From assembly GCF_000421165.1 (NCBI RefSeq), contig NZ_ATWI01000015.1, positions 55,507 to 119,506 of the forward strand: 64,000 nucleotides of DNA. Reading direction: 5' to 3'. The position numbers were made by a program, and so were the translations under genes. Position 1 is the stretch's first letter. The number at the start of each line of letters is the position of its first letter. The notes below the pieces were generated by a model. That model saw only the letters and a list, made by a program, of their open reading frames with translations, was not told the DNA's origin and made no database searches. The DNA is from Marinobacter daepoensis DSM 16072. GTDB taxonomy: Bacteria; Pseudomonadota; Gammaproteobacteria; Pseudomonadales; Oleiphilaceae. Shown here one piece after another: positions 36,836 to 45,998 of this stretch.

Positions 36836-38566
36836 TCACTCTGTGCCCTGCCGCCAGGCCCGGGTTGAACGATCTACCCAGAACCGAAGCACACCCTGCA
36901 ACAGCTTCGCCCCTGCGCAGGTGACCGTGATCAGGATCGCCATTGCGGCTGCGGGGGCAATATCACCCGCTTCGTCCATGTTCAGGACCGCCACCGATGC
37001 CAGCTGGGAATCATGCCCGTACAGGAACACAACCGCCGAGACCGTTGTCATGGCATTCACGAACAGGTACAGGGCAACATCCAGTATGGCCGGCAGACAC
37101 AGCGGCAAGGTCACGGTAAACAGCACCCGCCACCGGGAAGCCTTCAAAGACTCGCCGACCGCTTCGAACTCTTTATCGAGCTGTTTCAGCGCCGTTACGG
37201 CGGTGAGATGAGACACCGCGTAGAAATGAGTCACACTCGACAAAATCAGAATGAACAGTGTGCCGTAGATGAAATTGATCGGGTTGTCGGGGTGGTTAAA
37301 GAAGAAAATATAGGACAGCCCCAATACCAGCCCGGGCACCGCCAGCGGCAACAGTGACAAAAGCTGGAACACCCCCGTCAGCAGCCGGGGTTGTGGCGTC
37401 CGTTCAACCAGCCAGGCATTGAAGAATACCAGTGCGGTTCCGATCAGCATGGTCCCGAGTGCCATCTGGAGGCTGTTGAGATAGGCACCCCAGCCACCCC
37501 CATCCATCCGGCCAAAGTCATAGTTATTCAGGCTCAGGCTTAGATTGTATGGCCAGAACGTGACAAACGAGGCATAGATTGCCATACCAATGATGGCAAA
37601 GATGAACACCAGGGTTGGCGTCAGCATCAAAGCACCAACCGCATCTCGCCGACGGTCGTGACTGGGCTTGTAGGGCACCGATCTGGCAGTGAAACTCGCA
37701 GATTGTTTACGCTGAACGTAGCGATCGGCCACGAAGGCAAGCATGGCCGGCAACAACAGCAACACGCTGATTACCGCGCCCATTTCAAACTTTTGCTGTC
37801 CGATTACCTGCTTGTAGATGTCTGTGGCCAGCACATCAAACTGCCCGCCGATTACTTTGGGCACCCCAAAATCCGTGATCACCAGGGTAAACACCACAAA
37901 GGCAGCACTCACCAACCCGTACCGGGCCCCCGGCACCGTGACCGTCCAGAACGTGCGCCAGGGGCTTGCCTTCAGCGCCGTAGCCGCCTCGTAGTGACGC
38001 CCGTCGGCGTTATCCATTGCGGTGAGAAGAATCATCAGGGCATGAGGAAAGGTCCAGAAGCACGATCCCAGGATGATGCCAATCGGGCCGTAGATTTCAG
38101 CACCGAACAACCAGCTTTTCAGCACACCCTGATTCCCGAACAGGTACACCAGACTGATGGCGGGCAACAGGGACGGCGCCAGAATTGGCAACACCAGGAC
38201 ACCACGAATCCATCCGGTAAAGGGCAGCCGGGTTCGGGTAATCGCCCAGGCCGCCATGAACGCCAGGAACACCACGATCACCGTGCTGAGCCCAGCCACC
38301 CAGAGGGAATTGAAGAAGGCCGACTCGATCCCGCCCGAGCTCAGGTAATGGGCGAAGTTATCCAGCCCGACAAATTCGCCGTCTTTGTTCTCTACGCTCT
38401 TGGAGAGCAGAGTGTACAACGGGGCAAGCACCAGTAAGCCAAGAACCGCACAGCCGGCAACCAGCAGCAGTGCGAACACCCAGCGCCCGGCAAACCGCTG
38501 GCCGAACGCCGACAAGGGTCGGCGGTTGTGTGATGACGGGGTGGAAAGCGCAGGAGAATCAATCAT
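36836..38566 (-). CDS. phnU2: AEP-type ABC transporter permease (fused, two domains)
   Basis: This 576-residue protein has two tandem binding-protein-dependent permease domains, each with about six TM helices and an EAA-type loop (EAATALKASPWRTFWTVTVPG near 190; EAVGESLKASRWRVLFTVTLPL near 475). In the Salmonella AEP system, PhnU and PhnV are separate; this fused form belongs to the alternative AEP transporter type. With the ATPase and binding protein upstream, it forms a complete importer. It follows the ATPase gene by 47 bases. Confidence 0.88.
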   Translation of the reverse strand: MIDSPALSTPSSHNRRPLSAFGQRFAGRWVFALLLVAGCAVLGLLVLAPLYTLLSKSVENKDGEFVGLDNFAHYLSSGGIESAFFNSLWVAGLSTVIVVFLAFMAAWAITRTRLPFTGWIRGVLVLPILAPSLLPAISLVYLFGNQGVLKSWLFGAEIYGPIGIILGSCFWTFPHALMILLTAMDNADGRHYEAATALKASPWRTFWTVTVPGARYGLVSAAFVVFTLVITDFGVPKVIGGQFDVLATDIYKQVIGQQKFEMGAVISVLLLLPAMLAFVADRYVQRKQSASFTARSVPYKPSHDRRRDAVGALMLTPTLVFIFAIIGMAIYASFVTFWPYNLSLSLNNYDFGRMDGGGWGAYLNSLQMALGTMLIGTALVFFNAWLVERTPQPRLLTGVFQLLSLLPLAVPGLVLGLSYIFFFNHPDNPINFIYGTLFILILSSVTHFYAVSHLTAVTALKQLDKEFEAVGESLKASRWRVLFTVTLPLCLPAILDVALYLFVNAMTTVSAVVFLYGHDSQLASVAVLNMDEAGDIAPAAAMAILITVTCAGAKLLQGVLRFWVDRSTRAWRQGTE

Positions 38567-38613
38567 GGAACAGATACCAGGGTCAAACCGGGGAAGTCAG
38601 ACTTCGCGACCTA

Positions 38614-39684
38614 TCAGGCCGCGAAGCAATGCAGGGCATCGGAGGGCAGATTCAGGCACACACAGGCACCGACCTGAAGCTCAAGCTGGCGAGCGGAACG
38701 TGGATCTACGTCTACAACCAGCTCCAGCTCAACCTCGCTCAGGCGAACCCGGGTCCGGATGAAAGCCCCCAGATAATCCATGGACTCCACCTGCCCTTCC
38801 CACTCGCCGTCGCCATTGGGTAACAGGTGAACATCTTCCGGGCGAATCGCCAGCTGAACACAACTCTGGTCAGAGGGGAGTGGCCGAACCAGGTCCAGTT
38901 CCCGGTTACCAACCCGAACCCGTTGTCCATTCACCGGAGCACTGTCAAAGAAGTTCATGGCGCCAATGAAGGACGCGACAAACGCCGACGCAGGCTGCTG
39001 ATAGATTTCCAGCGGCGTACCCACTTGTTCAATCACGCCGTTGTTCATAACCACCACGCGATCGGCCATGGCCAGGGCTTCTTCCTGATCGTGGGTGACC
39101 ATGATGGTCGTCACTCCCAACTGCTTCTGAAGACTTCGGATCTCACTGCGCAGGTGATGGCGGACTTTGGCATCCAGCGCCGACAAGGGTTCATCAAGCA
39201 GCAACAAACCGGGGGACGGTGCCAGAGCCCGAGCCAGAGCAACCCGTTGCTGCTGGCCACCCGACAGTTGCGCCGGATATTTCCGGGCGTGATCTTCAAG
39301 ACCAACCACGGCCAACAGCTCCGATACCCGGCTGGCCACCTGTGGCTTGGGCATGCCGATACTGCGCAGGCCATAAGCCACGTTGTCTGCCACGGTCATG
39401 TTCGGAAACAGCGCGTAGGACTGAAAGACAATTCCGAAATCGCGATCCTTGGGCGGTTTACGGGAAATGTCCGTAACACCTTGATGGAGCAGGCCTGCTG
39501 TTTGCTGTTCAAGTCCGGCAATGATGCGAAGCAGAGTGGTCTTGCCACATCCGGACGGCCCTAGGAAACACACCAGCTCGCCGGGCTCGATGGTGAGGTT
39601 GATTTCTTTCAGTGCACAGAAATCGCCGAAGAACTTGTTTACGCCCCGGATGTCGAGACGGCTTCCCTGAGTTTGCTGGATCAT
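38614..39684 (-). CDS. phnT2: AEP-type ABC transporter ATP-binding protein
   Basis: This 356-residue ATPase has Walker A GPSGCGKTT, Q-loop FGIVFQSYALFPNM, signature LSGGQQQRVALARALA, Walker B LLLLDEPLSALD and a C-terminal TOBE domain (IRPEDVHLLPNG). It energises the fused permease. ATG 39684 (MIQQTQGSRLD) follows a GAGGGATTC ribosome site; the open frame extends to 39735 without homology. It is 91 bases after the binding protein stop. Confidence 0.9.
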   Translation of the reverse strand: MIQQTQGSRLDIRGVNKFFGDFCALKEINLTIEPGELVCFLGPSGCGKTTLLRIIAGLEQQTAGLLHQGVTDISRKPPKDRDFGIVFQSYALFPNMTVADNVAYGLRSIGMPKPQVASRVSELLAVVGLEDHARKYPAQLSGGQQQRVALARALAPSPGLLLLDEPLSALDAKVRHHLRSEIRSLQKQLGVTTIMVTHDQEEALAMADRVVVMNNGVIEQVGTPLEIYQQPASAFVASFIGAMNFFDSAPVNGQRVRVGNRELDLVRPLPSDQSCVQLAIRPEDVHLLPNGDGEWEGQVESMDYLGAFIRTRVRLSEVELELVVDVDPRSARQLELQVGACVCLNLPSDALHCFAA

Positions 39685-39774
39685 GGTGAATCCCTCTGCT
39701 TTACAAAAAATAGGTCTGAGTGCCCTGATGGGCACCCAGTGGAGTTGGTGGGCGAAGCGGCCTCACCAACCGGT

Positions 39775-40788
39775 TTACTTGGCCTCGGATTTTCCGTCGT
39801 AACGGCTGGCCCATTCCGTCAGAATCGCCTCGCGGTTGCTGGCAGCCCAACTGAAATCATTCTCGATGATCAGCGCTTCCGCGTTCTCCGGAAAATGGGC
39901 GACAGGCTGTGCCACACCGGGCATGCCTACAATGGCGTATCCTTCGTTGTACATTTCCATCGCCTTACGGGAGATGGACCAGTCAACCAGCGTTTGAGCC
40001 GCATCCAGTTTGTCGGTGCCGTTCACAATCGCCGTGGCCTCCACTTCCCAGCCCAGGCCCTCTTCGGGGAAGACCAGCTCCAAAGGTGCGCCTTTCTCTT
40101 TCAGGCGGGCACCCCGGAACGCGAAGGAGACGCCGATCGCCGCTTCACCAGAGGCAGCCATCTTGCAGGGCTTGGAGCCCGAATGGGTGTAACGGCTGAT
40201 GTTCTGGTGCAACCCGTCCATGAACGTCCAGCCTTCGTCCTCACCCATCAGCTGCAACCAGGCCGAGACATCAAGAAAACCGGTTCCTGAGGAGTTCGGG
40301 TTAGGCATCACCACGTGGCCTTGGTACACCGGCTTGGTCAGATCCTGCCAACTTTTCGGCATCGGCAGATTATTCTTCTCCGCCTCAATGGTGTTCACAC
40401 ACAGGGCCGCCATCCACGCATCCATCCCAACCCACGATGGCGTTTCGTCGCGGTCACGAAATTTCGGAGACAGCTTGTCCAGCCCTTCAGGTGCGTAGGG
40501 TTGCAGCATGCCTTCGTTCTTCAAAAGCAGCAGGCTGGTGCCAGCCAGCCCCCAGACCACATCGGCCTGGGGATTCTCTTTCTCCGCCAGCAGACGCGCC
40601 GTGATTACTCCTGTCGAGTCCCTCACCCAATTAATCCGGATGTCCGGATGCTCTTCATTAAACCGCTTGGCATACGTTTTCAGGTCCTCAGCCTCAACCG
40701 CCGTGTACACGGTCAGTTCAGTCTGGGCGCTGGCATTCATGGCCATCGTCAATGCAGCCAGGGCAAAGGCTTGCTTCAGGTGTTTCAC
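39775..40788 (-). CDS. phnS2: AEP-type ABC transporter periplasmic binding protein
   Basis: This 337-residue extracellular solute-binding protein has a signal peptide (KHLKQAFALAALTMAMNASAQ) and a family-1 type fold (TELTVYTAVEAEDLKTYAKRF). It is the substrate-capture part of the AEP importer, secreted to the periplasm. The start is GTG at 40788, because an AAGGAGACGTCT ribosome site lies just upstream and the signal peptide begins there; the longer frame to 40923 crosses the operator at 40829. It is the first gene of the transporter operon. Confidence 0.9.
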   Translation of the reverse strand: MKHLKQAFALAALTMAMNASAQTELTVYTAVEAEDLKTYAKRFNEEHPDIRINWVRDSTGVITARLLAEKENPQADVVWGLAGTSLLLLKNEGMLQPYAPEGLDKLSPKFRDRDETPSWVGMDAWMAALCVNTIEAEKNNLPMPKSWQDLTKPVYQGHVVMPNPNSSGTGFLDVSAWLQLMGEDEGWTFMDGLHQNISRYTHSGSKPCKMAASGEAAIGVSFAFRGARLKEKGAPLELVFPEEGLGWEVEATAIVNGTDKLDAAQTLVDWSISRKAMEMYNEGYAIVGMPGVAQPVAHFPENAEALIIENDFSWAASNREAILTEWASRYDGKSEAK

Positions 40789-40828
40789 AGACGTCTCCTT
40801 ATCTCGTTGTCGGTCGGTCGCAAACTTC

Positions 40829-40840
40829 TGGTATATACCA
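40829..40840. promoter_or_regulatory. HutC-type operator before the phn transporter (putative PhnR site)
   Basis: TGGTATATACCA, a perfect 12-base palindrome, 41 bases upstream of the phnS-type start codon. It matches the copies at 35157 and 44181 and the HutC-subfamily core GTMTAKAC. Confidence 0.78.
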
Positions 40841-40913
40841 AAATTATTACGCCACTTTAGAGTCATTTGATTGCAAATACGTGACAGCAATATGACGCCG
40901 CCCCCGACAACAC

Positions 40914-41741
40914 TCAGGGGCACTCGCCCTCAGCCAGACGGCGCTCAATGTCTTCAAGCACTTCTGGCAGATACTCGATGGAATCGATCACGTAATGCGC
41001 GCCCGACTTCGCCATTTCCGCGTAGCCACGGGCAAGGATGGCTTCTTTTTCCTCGCACTCCAGTGCGGTGAACTGTTCTTCGCTGAGGCCAACCGCGTTA
41101 CCGGAGGCCACCACAGCCACAGTCCACATGCCGGCATTCAGGCCTTCTTCGATCCCGGTTGCTGTGTCATCCACTTTCACACACGCCTGAACCGCGCCAA
41201 CGCCCAGCTCAAGCGCATTCTTCAGGCTCATATGAGGCGCGGGCCGCCCCTGGGGCACTTCCGTTGCCACCACCACGCTTTCCGGCTCGAATCCCTGTCC
41301 GGCCAGCCCTGGCAACATGACATTCACCATCTCCCGGCTGTATCCGGTGTTCACGCCCAGCCTGATATCGTGCTCCCGAAGCAGATCACGCAGAGCAATC
41401 GCGCCGGGAATCAGCTTCGTACGTTCAGCAATGGCCGCAGTTTGCAACGGAAGAAATGCCTGATAGAGACGGTCAATGTCGTCACTGCCCGGCATCTGGC
41501 CGTGGCGGCTTTGCCATTGATTACGGATGCGGGGCATCGTCAGCAGACGGCGGATGTGCTCTCGTTTTTCGGTGCCCATGGGCTCCCTTGCCTCCGCTTC
41601 CGAAAGCTCGATGCCCTCGGATTCAAACAGATTCAAAAACGCCTGAATGGGCGCCAGTGATCCGAAATCCACACAGGTACCAGCCAGGTCCATAATGACC
41701 GCCTGCAGCGGCCCGGTGTAACGACGGGTGTAGGTGTACAT
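40914..41741 (-). CDS. phnX: Phosphonoacetaldehyde hydrolase PhnX
   Basis: This 275-residue HAD-family phosphonatase cleaves the C-P bond of phosphonoacetaldehyde to acetaldehyde and phosphate. The nucleophile Asp is D18 in VIMDLAGTCVDFGS. The Schiff-base Lys is probably K59 in EPMGTEKREHIRRLL. The NTGYSREM motif II and KVDDTATGIEEG acid loop are also present. With PhnW upstream it completes the two-step AEP pathway. A ribosome site (CAAGGAGACTTGTT) precedes ATG 41741. Confidence 0.95.
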   Translation of the reverse strand: MYTYTRRYTGPLQAVIMDLAGTCVDFGSLAPIQAFLNLFESEGIELSEAEAREPMGTEKREHIRRLLTMPRIRNQWQSRHGQMPGSDDIDRLYQAFLPLQTAAIAERTKLIPGAIALRDLLREHDIRLGVNTGYSREMVNVMLPGLAGQGFEPESVVVATEVPQGRPAPHMSLKNALELGVGAVQACVKVDDTATGIEEGLNAGMWTVAVVASGNAVGLSEEQFTALECEEKEAILARGYAEMAKSGAHYVIDSIEYLPEVLEDIERRLAEGECP

Positions 41742-41761
41742 AACAAGTCTCCTTGGAAATA

Positions 41762-42913
41762 TCAGGCGTGTTCGAGGTTATCGGGAGCCGCAGCCGGTGC
41801 AGGAACCGGGACAGACAGCCCAAGGTTCTGACAGGCGTCAGAGATGGCCGACACCACGGCATCTATCTGCTCATCGTGAAGCTGGCCAATGCAACCAACC
41901 CGGAAACTGTCTGCAACGGTCAGCTTTCCGGGATAGATCAGAAAACCACGTGCTTTGATCGCATCGTAGAAACGGGAAAATTCAAAGTTCGGGCTGTCTG
42001 GCGACAGGAAAGTGGTGATAATCGGTGACAACCACTCATCAGCCAGCAGAGTCTGAAAACCAATCTCACGCAGTCCGGCCACGAGGCGGTCCCGGTTACG
42101 ACGGTAGCGCGCCAGGCGCCCTGCCACACCGCCTTCGGCCTCGTGTTCACGCAGGGCCTGAAGGAAAGCCGCCACCACATGCGTGGGTGGCGTAAAGCGC
42201 CACTGGCCGGTTTTTTCCATGTACTGCCATTGAGCGTGCAGATCCAGAGACAGGCTGTGACACTGCCCAGCCGAGGCCGCCAGCAACTCACGCTCGACAA
42301 TGGCAAACCCGAACCCGGGTACCCCTTCAAAACATTTGTTAGCCGACGACACCAACGCCGCACACGGCAACTCCGCCACATTAACCGGCAGTGCACCAAA
42401 GGCACTCATGCTGTCGATGATCAGCCGTTTGCCGGCCTCACGGCACACGTCGGCAATTTCTTCGACCGGGTTGAGAATGCCGGAACTGGTTTCACAATGA
42501 ACCACCACCACCTGCTCAATTTCCGGCTTGTCCGCCAGTACCCTGGCCACTTCCTCACCCCGTGGCGGATGGTAATCACCTTTGTTAATCGCGAGGTAGG
42601 GTCGCCCCAGCGTGTCCAGGATTTTGCCAATGCGCTGCCCATATGCCCCATTCATCAACACCAGCGTCGTACTGGCCGGCGGAATGAGCGTGCCCAGCGT
42701 TGCCTCCACCGCAAACGTGCCGCTGCCCTGCATGGGCACACACACGTGACTGCCTTGGCCGCCGGCTACGCGCAGCAAGCGTTCACATACCTCGCCCGTC
42801 AAACGATTGAACTCTCCATCCCAAGATCCCCAGTCGTGCAACATGGCCTCTTTAACGGACAGACTGGTGGTCAAAGGACCGGGGGTGAGCAGATACGGGT
42901 CTTTCTGAGTCAT
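41762..42913 (-). CDS. phnW: 2-aminoethylphosphonate:pyruvate aminotransferase PhnW
   Basis: This 383-residue class-V aminotransferase is PLP-dependent and converts AEP plus pyruvate to phosphonoacetaldehyde plus alanine. The PLP Lys is in [33 protein letters not shown] at the N-terminus is typical of PhnW. The product feeds PhnX, whose gene starts 20 bases downstream of its stop. A GGGAGAATCTC ribosome site precedes the start. Confidence 0.95.
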   Translation of the reverse strand: MTQKDPYLLTPGPLTTSLSVKEAMLHDWGSWDGEFNRLTGEVCERLLRVAGGQGSHVCVPMQGSGTFAVEATLGTLIPPASTTLVLMNGAYGQRIGKILDTLGRPYLAINKGDYHPPRGEEVARVLADKPEIEQVVVVHCETSSGILNPVEEIADVCREAGKRLIIDSMSAFGALPVNVAELPCAALVSSANKCFEGVPGFGFAIVERELLAASAGQCHSLSLDLHAQWQYMEKTGQWRFTPPTHVVAAFLQALREHEAEGGVAGRLARYRRNRDRLVAGLREIGFQTLLADEWLSPIITTFLSPDSPNFEFSRFYDAIKARGFLIYPGKLTVADSFRVGCIGQLHDEQIDAVVSAISDACQNLGLSVPVPAPAAAPDNLEHA

Positions 42914-42930
42914 GAGATTCTCCCTGGGAA

Positions 42931-44163
42931 TTAACCGGTGCGTTTCTGGGCACGAGCCTCAGAGCAAAGGCGAATGAAATTGGAATCGAAGGAATCGATG
43001 GCACCGAAACGATCCAGGCGGAACGGTTCCGGCGGCACAAAGGTGGGCTGGCCAGTAACCTGCTCGGCAATAAAGCGGGCGATCCCGCCAGACATGCCAA
43101 TCCCCGCACCTGAGCAGCCGGTGGCTGCCACAAAGCCATCTACCCCAGGCATGGGCCCCATCAGATAGAAACCATCGGGGGTATAACTGGACACATTGCT
43201 GATGTAATGGGCCAGCGGAAGTTCGTCGAGTACCGAAAGCTGGGCGCGCAAGGCTTCATAGCCACTTTCCAGCGCAATTTCTCCGGTGGGATCGGTGTCA
43301 AAACGAAACCCTTGAAGGCTGTCCGGCAGGCTTGCGGGATCGGCGACCACTGCCTGGGCATCTCGCAGGCCGAACAACAGCCCGCCCACCTCTGGGCGGG
43401 CATAGGAGCCGCTGTCGGGCAAAATGGTCATCGGACCATTGCTGGTAATGCGAGGGTGCTCCGCCGAGATCCAGTAGTGACTGCGAACCGGCGCCATGCC
43501 GAGGTGAACACCCACCTGCCGGGCCAGCGCGGTACTCCAGGGGCCGGCAGCATCGATCACAAGGCCTGAGGAAATCGACTCGCCACTCGCCAGACGGACG
43601 CCGGAAACCCGAGCCCCCTGAGTCAGCAGCTCCGTGACCGTCTGTTTAAGCAGGAATCGGACACCCTGACGCCGGGCGTCATCGGCATAGGCCATACAGA
43701 GCGCGTAGGGGTCGATGTAGCCGTCATCCGGTATCCAGAGGGCGGAAGTGTCGGAGGACAACGACAACCAGGGGGCCAAAGCCATCCCGTCGTCTGCACC
43801 CACCGGTTCAGCCACAACGCCAGCCTCCGCAGCGCGTTGAGCCGTCACTTCAAGCTGCTGCTGCCCTTCGGGCCGGGCCGAGACATGCAGGCTACCAACC
43901 CTTCGCAGGGGCAATGGCTCGCCCCGGGCTTCGCTGAGTTCGTCAATGGCTCGGAAGGTTTCCATCACCATGTCGGTGAGTGCCCGGTGCGGGCGAACGC
44001 GGGTCAGCAACGACGCCGCGTAACTGGTGGTTTGTTCTCCCAGCCCGTGGCGTTCGACAACAACAATGCTGAGATCAGACCCCCGACTGAGGTATCGGGC
44101 AATGGCGCATCCGAGTATACCGCCGCCAATAATGACGACATCCGGATGATAAGTTGTGGGCAT
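42931..44163 (-). CDS. FAD-dependent oxidoreductase (DAO family) of the AEP operon
   Basis: This 410-residue glycine-oxidase/DadA-like flavoprotein has an N-terminal FAD Rossmann motif ([20 protein letters not shown]) and a C-terminal [23 protein letters not shown] loop. It is the first gene of the phnW-phnX unit, 17 bases from phnW. FAD oxidases in such clusters (PbfD-type enzymes) act on N-methyl or other N-alkyl AEP, giving AEP or phosphonoacetaldehyde; that function is inferred from context. A HutC-type operator is just upstream. Confidence 0.85.
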   Translation of the reverse strand: MPTTYHPDVVIIGGGILGCAIARYLSRGSDLSIVVVERHGLGEQTTSYAASLLTRVRPHRALTDMVMETFRAIDELSEARGEPLPLRRVGSLHVSARPEGQQQLEVTAQRAAEAGVVAEPVGADDGMALAPWLSLSSDTSALWIPDDGYIDPYALCMAYADDARRQGVRFLLKQTVTELLTQGARVSGVRLASGESISSGLVIDAAGPWSTALARQVGVHLGMAPVRSHYWISAEHPRITSNGPMTILPDSGSYARPEVGGLLFGLRDAQAVVADPASLPDSLQGFRFDTDPTGEIALESGYEALRAQLSVLDELPLAHYISNVSSYTPDGFYLMGPMPGVDGFVAATGCSGAGIGMSGGIARFIAEQVTGQPTFVPPEPFRLDRFGAIDSFDSNFIRLCSEARAQKRTG

Positions 44164-44180
44164 GATAGCTCCTCGCTCAA

Positions 44181-44194
44181 CTGGTATAGACCAG
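44181..44194. promoter_or_regulatory. HutC-type operator before the FAD-phnW-phnX operon (putative PhnR site)
   Basis: CTGGTATAGACCAG is centred about 25 bases before the ATG at 44163. It shares TGGTMTAKACCA with the copies at 35157 and 40829. Confidence 0.8.
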
Positions 44195-44260
44195 CTTGAC
44201 GAAGAACTATGACGTTTTTATGAAAGACGGATGACAGTCTGGCGCATCCGTCTCGAAAAA

Positions 44261-44989
44261 TCAGTCGACGTCGACTTGAATACTCAGGGCATCGTGCAGC
44301 CAGAACTCCTCGTCAAGCTCCACAAAACACCCGTCGGCATCCCGGCTGCAACGAGTTACGTAGAGCCCGGCAGTGCCCACCGTCACGCCAATGTCACTGG
44401 CCTGCGGATCTACCAGTGCCGTCGGGTACATTTCAATGCGTTTCTGCCGCAGCTCCACATCGTATTTTTCCCGCAGCAGCTTCCACAACGACCGGTTAAA
44501 GTCGTAGGTCTCAATGTTCGGTAATCGTTTCGGGTTCAGATAAATGTTTTCAACAAGCACCGGGCGGCCATCAATCAGTCGGCGCCGGCGAAGCAGGACA
44601 ATAGGATCGCCCACAGACAACCCGGTTTTGGCAGCGAGCCAGGGGCTGACCTCCATCGGCGTGACACCCAGGGTATCGGTTTCCGGAGCCCGTCCCTGAG
44701 CCGTGACGTAATCGGAGAAACTGTAGTCGTGGGCCGGCTTGTAAATCAGCCGGGGAGGAGAGACAAACCAGCCCCGGCGATTAGACCGGAACAGCCGCCC
44801 TTCTCTTTCCAGCTGGGCCAGCGCAAGGCGCGCAGTCACACGTGTGGTGCCATACTCTTCCGCCAGGATCCTCTCTGAGGGCAGTCGGGTATTTGGCGCC
44901 AACGAGCCTTCCTCAATCTGGCTTGCCAACTGATCCCGTACTCTCAAATAAAGAGGCGCCGCGCTTTCCCCGCACTCCCGCTCTTGCAT
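44261..44989 (-). CDS. phnR: GntR/HutC family regulator of AEP genes (PhnR-like)
   Basis: This 242-residue protein has an N-terminal GntR winged helix (PLYLRVRDQLASQIEEGSLAPNTRLPSERILAEEYGTTRVTARLAL, residues about 12-60) and a C-terminal UTRA ligand-binding domain. PhnR of Salmonella belongs to this group. The three HutC-consensus operators nearby support regulation of the AEP genes; the effector is probably AEP or phosphonoacetaldehyde (inferred). ATG 44989 has a CAGGAGCATTAAC ribosome site; the longer frame to 45088 lacks homology. Confidence 0.88.
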   Translation of the reverse strand: MQERECGESAAPLYLRVRDQLASQIEEGSLAPNTRLPSERILAEEYGTTRVTARLALAQLEREGRLFRSNRRGWFVSPPRLIYKPAHDYSFSDYVTAQGRAPETDTLGVTPMEVSPWLAAKTGLSVGDPIVLLRRRRLIDGRPVLVENIYLNPKRLPNIETYDFNRSLWKLLREKYDVELRQKRIEMYPTALVDPQASDIGVTVGTAGLYVTRCSRDADGCFVELDEEFWLHDALSIQVDVD

Positions 44990-45035
44990 GTTAATGCTCC
45001 TGTAACTCGAAAAAACCATCCACGCTAGAAGGTTA

Positions 45036-45323
45036 CTATGACACCGCCATGACAAAGCCCCTATGCCATTGAGTACAACTGAATGCACCCTTCTGCCACA
45101 ACCGAAGCTTCATTTCCTCCAACTCTCTGATCGCAACCATCGCCGAAGCTGCGAGGTACACAAACGCTGAGATCACCAGGAGAACAATCAGGCCATAGAG
45201 GATGCAGACATTAGTGTCTGGTTTGCCCAGTCCGCGAGTTAATAACACGGCAGCAACCAGCATGGCGGTTGTAGAAACCAAACGCTTTATGGCCGAATCA
45301 ATGGTTTCAAGCACACCTCTCAC
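45036..45323 (-). CDS. Small membrane protein, unknown
   Basis: This 95-residue protein has two hydrophobic segments (residues 17-31 and 40-62) separated by a short loop, and a charged tail. I do not recognise a family. It begins with GTG at 45323, overlapping the stop of the DUF4375 gene upstream by 4 bases, so the two are translationally coupled. It is the last minus-strand ORF before the AEP cluster and may mark the distal edge of the accessory region. Confidence 0.6.
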   Translation of the reverse strand: MRGVLETIDSAIKRLVSTTAMLVAAVLLTRGLGKPDTNVCILYGLIVLLVISAFVYLAASAMVAIRELEEMKLRLWQKGAFSCTQWHRGFVMAVS

Positions 45324-45898
45324 GGGACCATCCCAGCTGCCTCCGCAAATGCCCGAAGCTTGTCTTCCAGTGCATCCGGGTCTTCATAAAATTGATCATT
45401 CAGAGCCTTCAGATTTGGCGGCTCAGCAAACTGATCGAGGGCAGCAAAGCGCTCGGCCCGGTTCCCGGGCACATCGGCTGCACCAAATAACGTGGCTTTG
45501 GCCTGACGCAATAACTCAAGGGAATGCGTCGCCCCAAGTTGGATCAGGCCTAGCTCAGCGTGCCGATAGTGCCCGCCAGCGCTGTTATCAAAATACTGAT
45601 TAAACCCGCCGTTATACACTTCGCCGATGAGCACATTGACCGCGTAGTAAAGTTTTTCGTCATCCGTTAACTGGGAAAAACCACCTTCCCGGTTATAAAC
45701 CTTATCAACAAGCTCCCGCCAAAGTGCCCGGAACGGGCAGGTTTTGTCCAGCTCACGCTCTCTTCTGTAGTACGCTTTTGCCTGCTCAATATTCTTACGG
45801 TTGCCGTTTTTACACGGCATGCACAGGCCTCCGGTGCGTTCAGCGGTACCTGGAAGAATTGCCGCACCGCATTCCGCGCACGGGACTTTCTCATTCAT
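45320..45898 (-). CDS. DUF4375 (DMP19-like) protein with N-terminal zinc-ribbon motif
   Basis: This 192-residue protein has a short Cys-rich N-terminus (CAECGAAIL and CMPC, one possible Zn site). A DUF4375-type helical domain follows, with YYAVNVLIGEVYNGGFNQYFDNSAGGHY, residues about 88-115. The family is common in mobile and cassette regions and has no settled function; a DMP19-like relation has been suggested. Overlap with the downstream membrane protein suggests a joint role. No intact attC flanks it. Confidence 0.75.
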   Translation of the reverse strand: MNEKVPCAECGAAILPGTAERTGGLCMPCKNGNRKNIEQAKAYYRRERELDKTCPFRALWRELVDKVYNREGGFSQLTDDEKLYYAVNVLIGEVYNGGFNQYFDNSAGGHYRHAELGLIQLGATHSLELLRQAKATLFGAADVPGNRAERFAALDQFAEPPNLKALNDQFYEDPDALEDKLRAFAEAAGMVP

Positions 45899-45998
45899 TT
45901 TTCATATCCCGGTTCTGCATAACGCCAAAACGGGCAATCCGCTCTGCCCCGGCTGCTGAAAAACAACCGGCTGAAACAGGACGGATCGCTTTTTCAGG
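45899..45998 (-). other. Half attC remnant downstream of panB (weak)
   Basis: GCATAACGCC near 45919-45928 matches the R' box of the attC sites at higher coordinates, but no matching TTGTTA box is seen near the panB stop. It could be a decayed attC. Confidence 0.3.

Noticed and set aside
37658..38437. Long plus-strand ORF (259 codons) over the fused permease
   Set aside because: It is an antisense shadow with Gln/His/Arg bias and no family resemblance.
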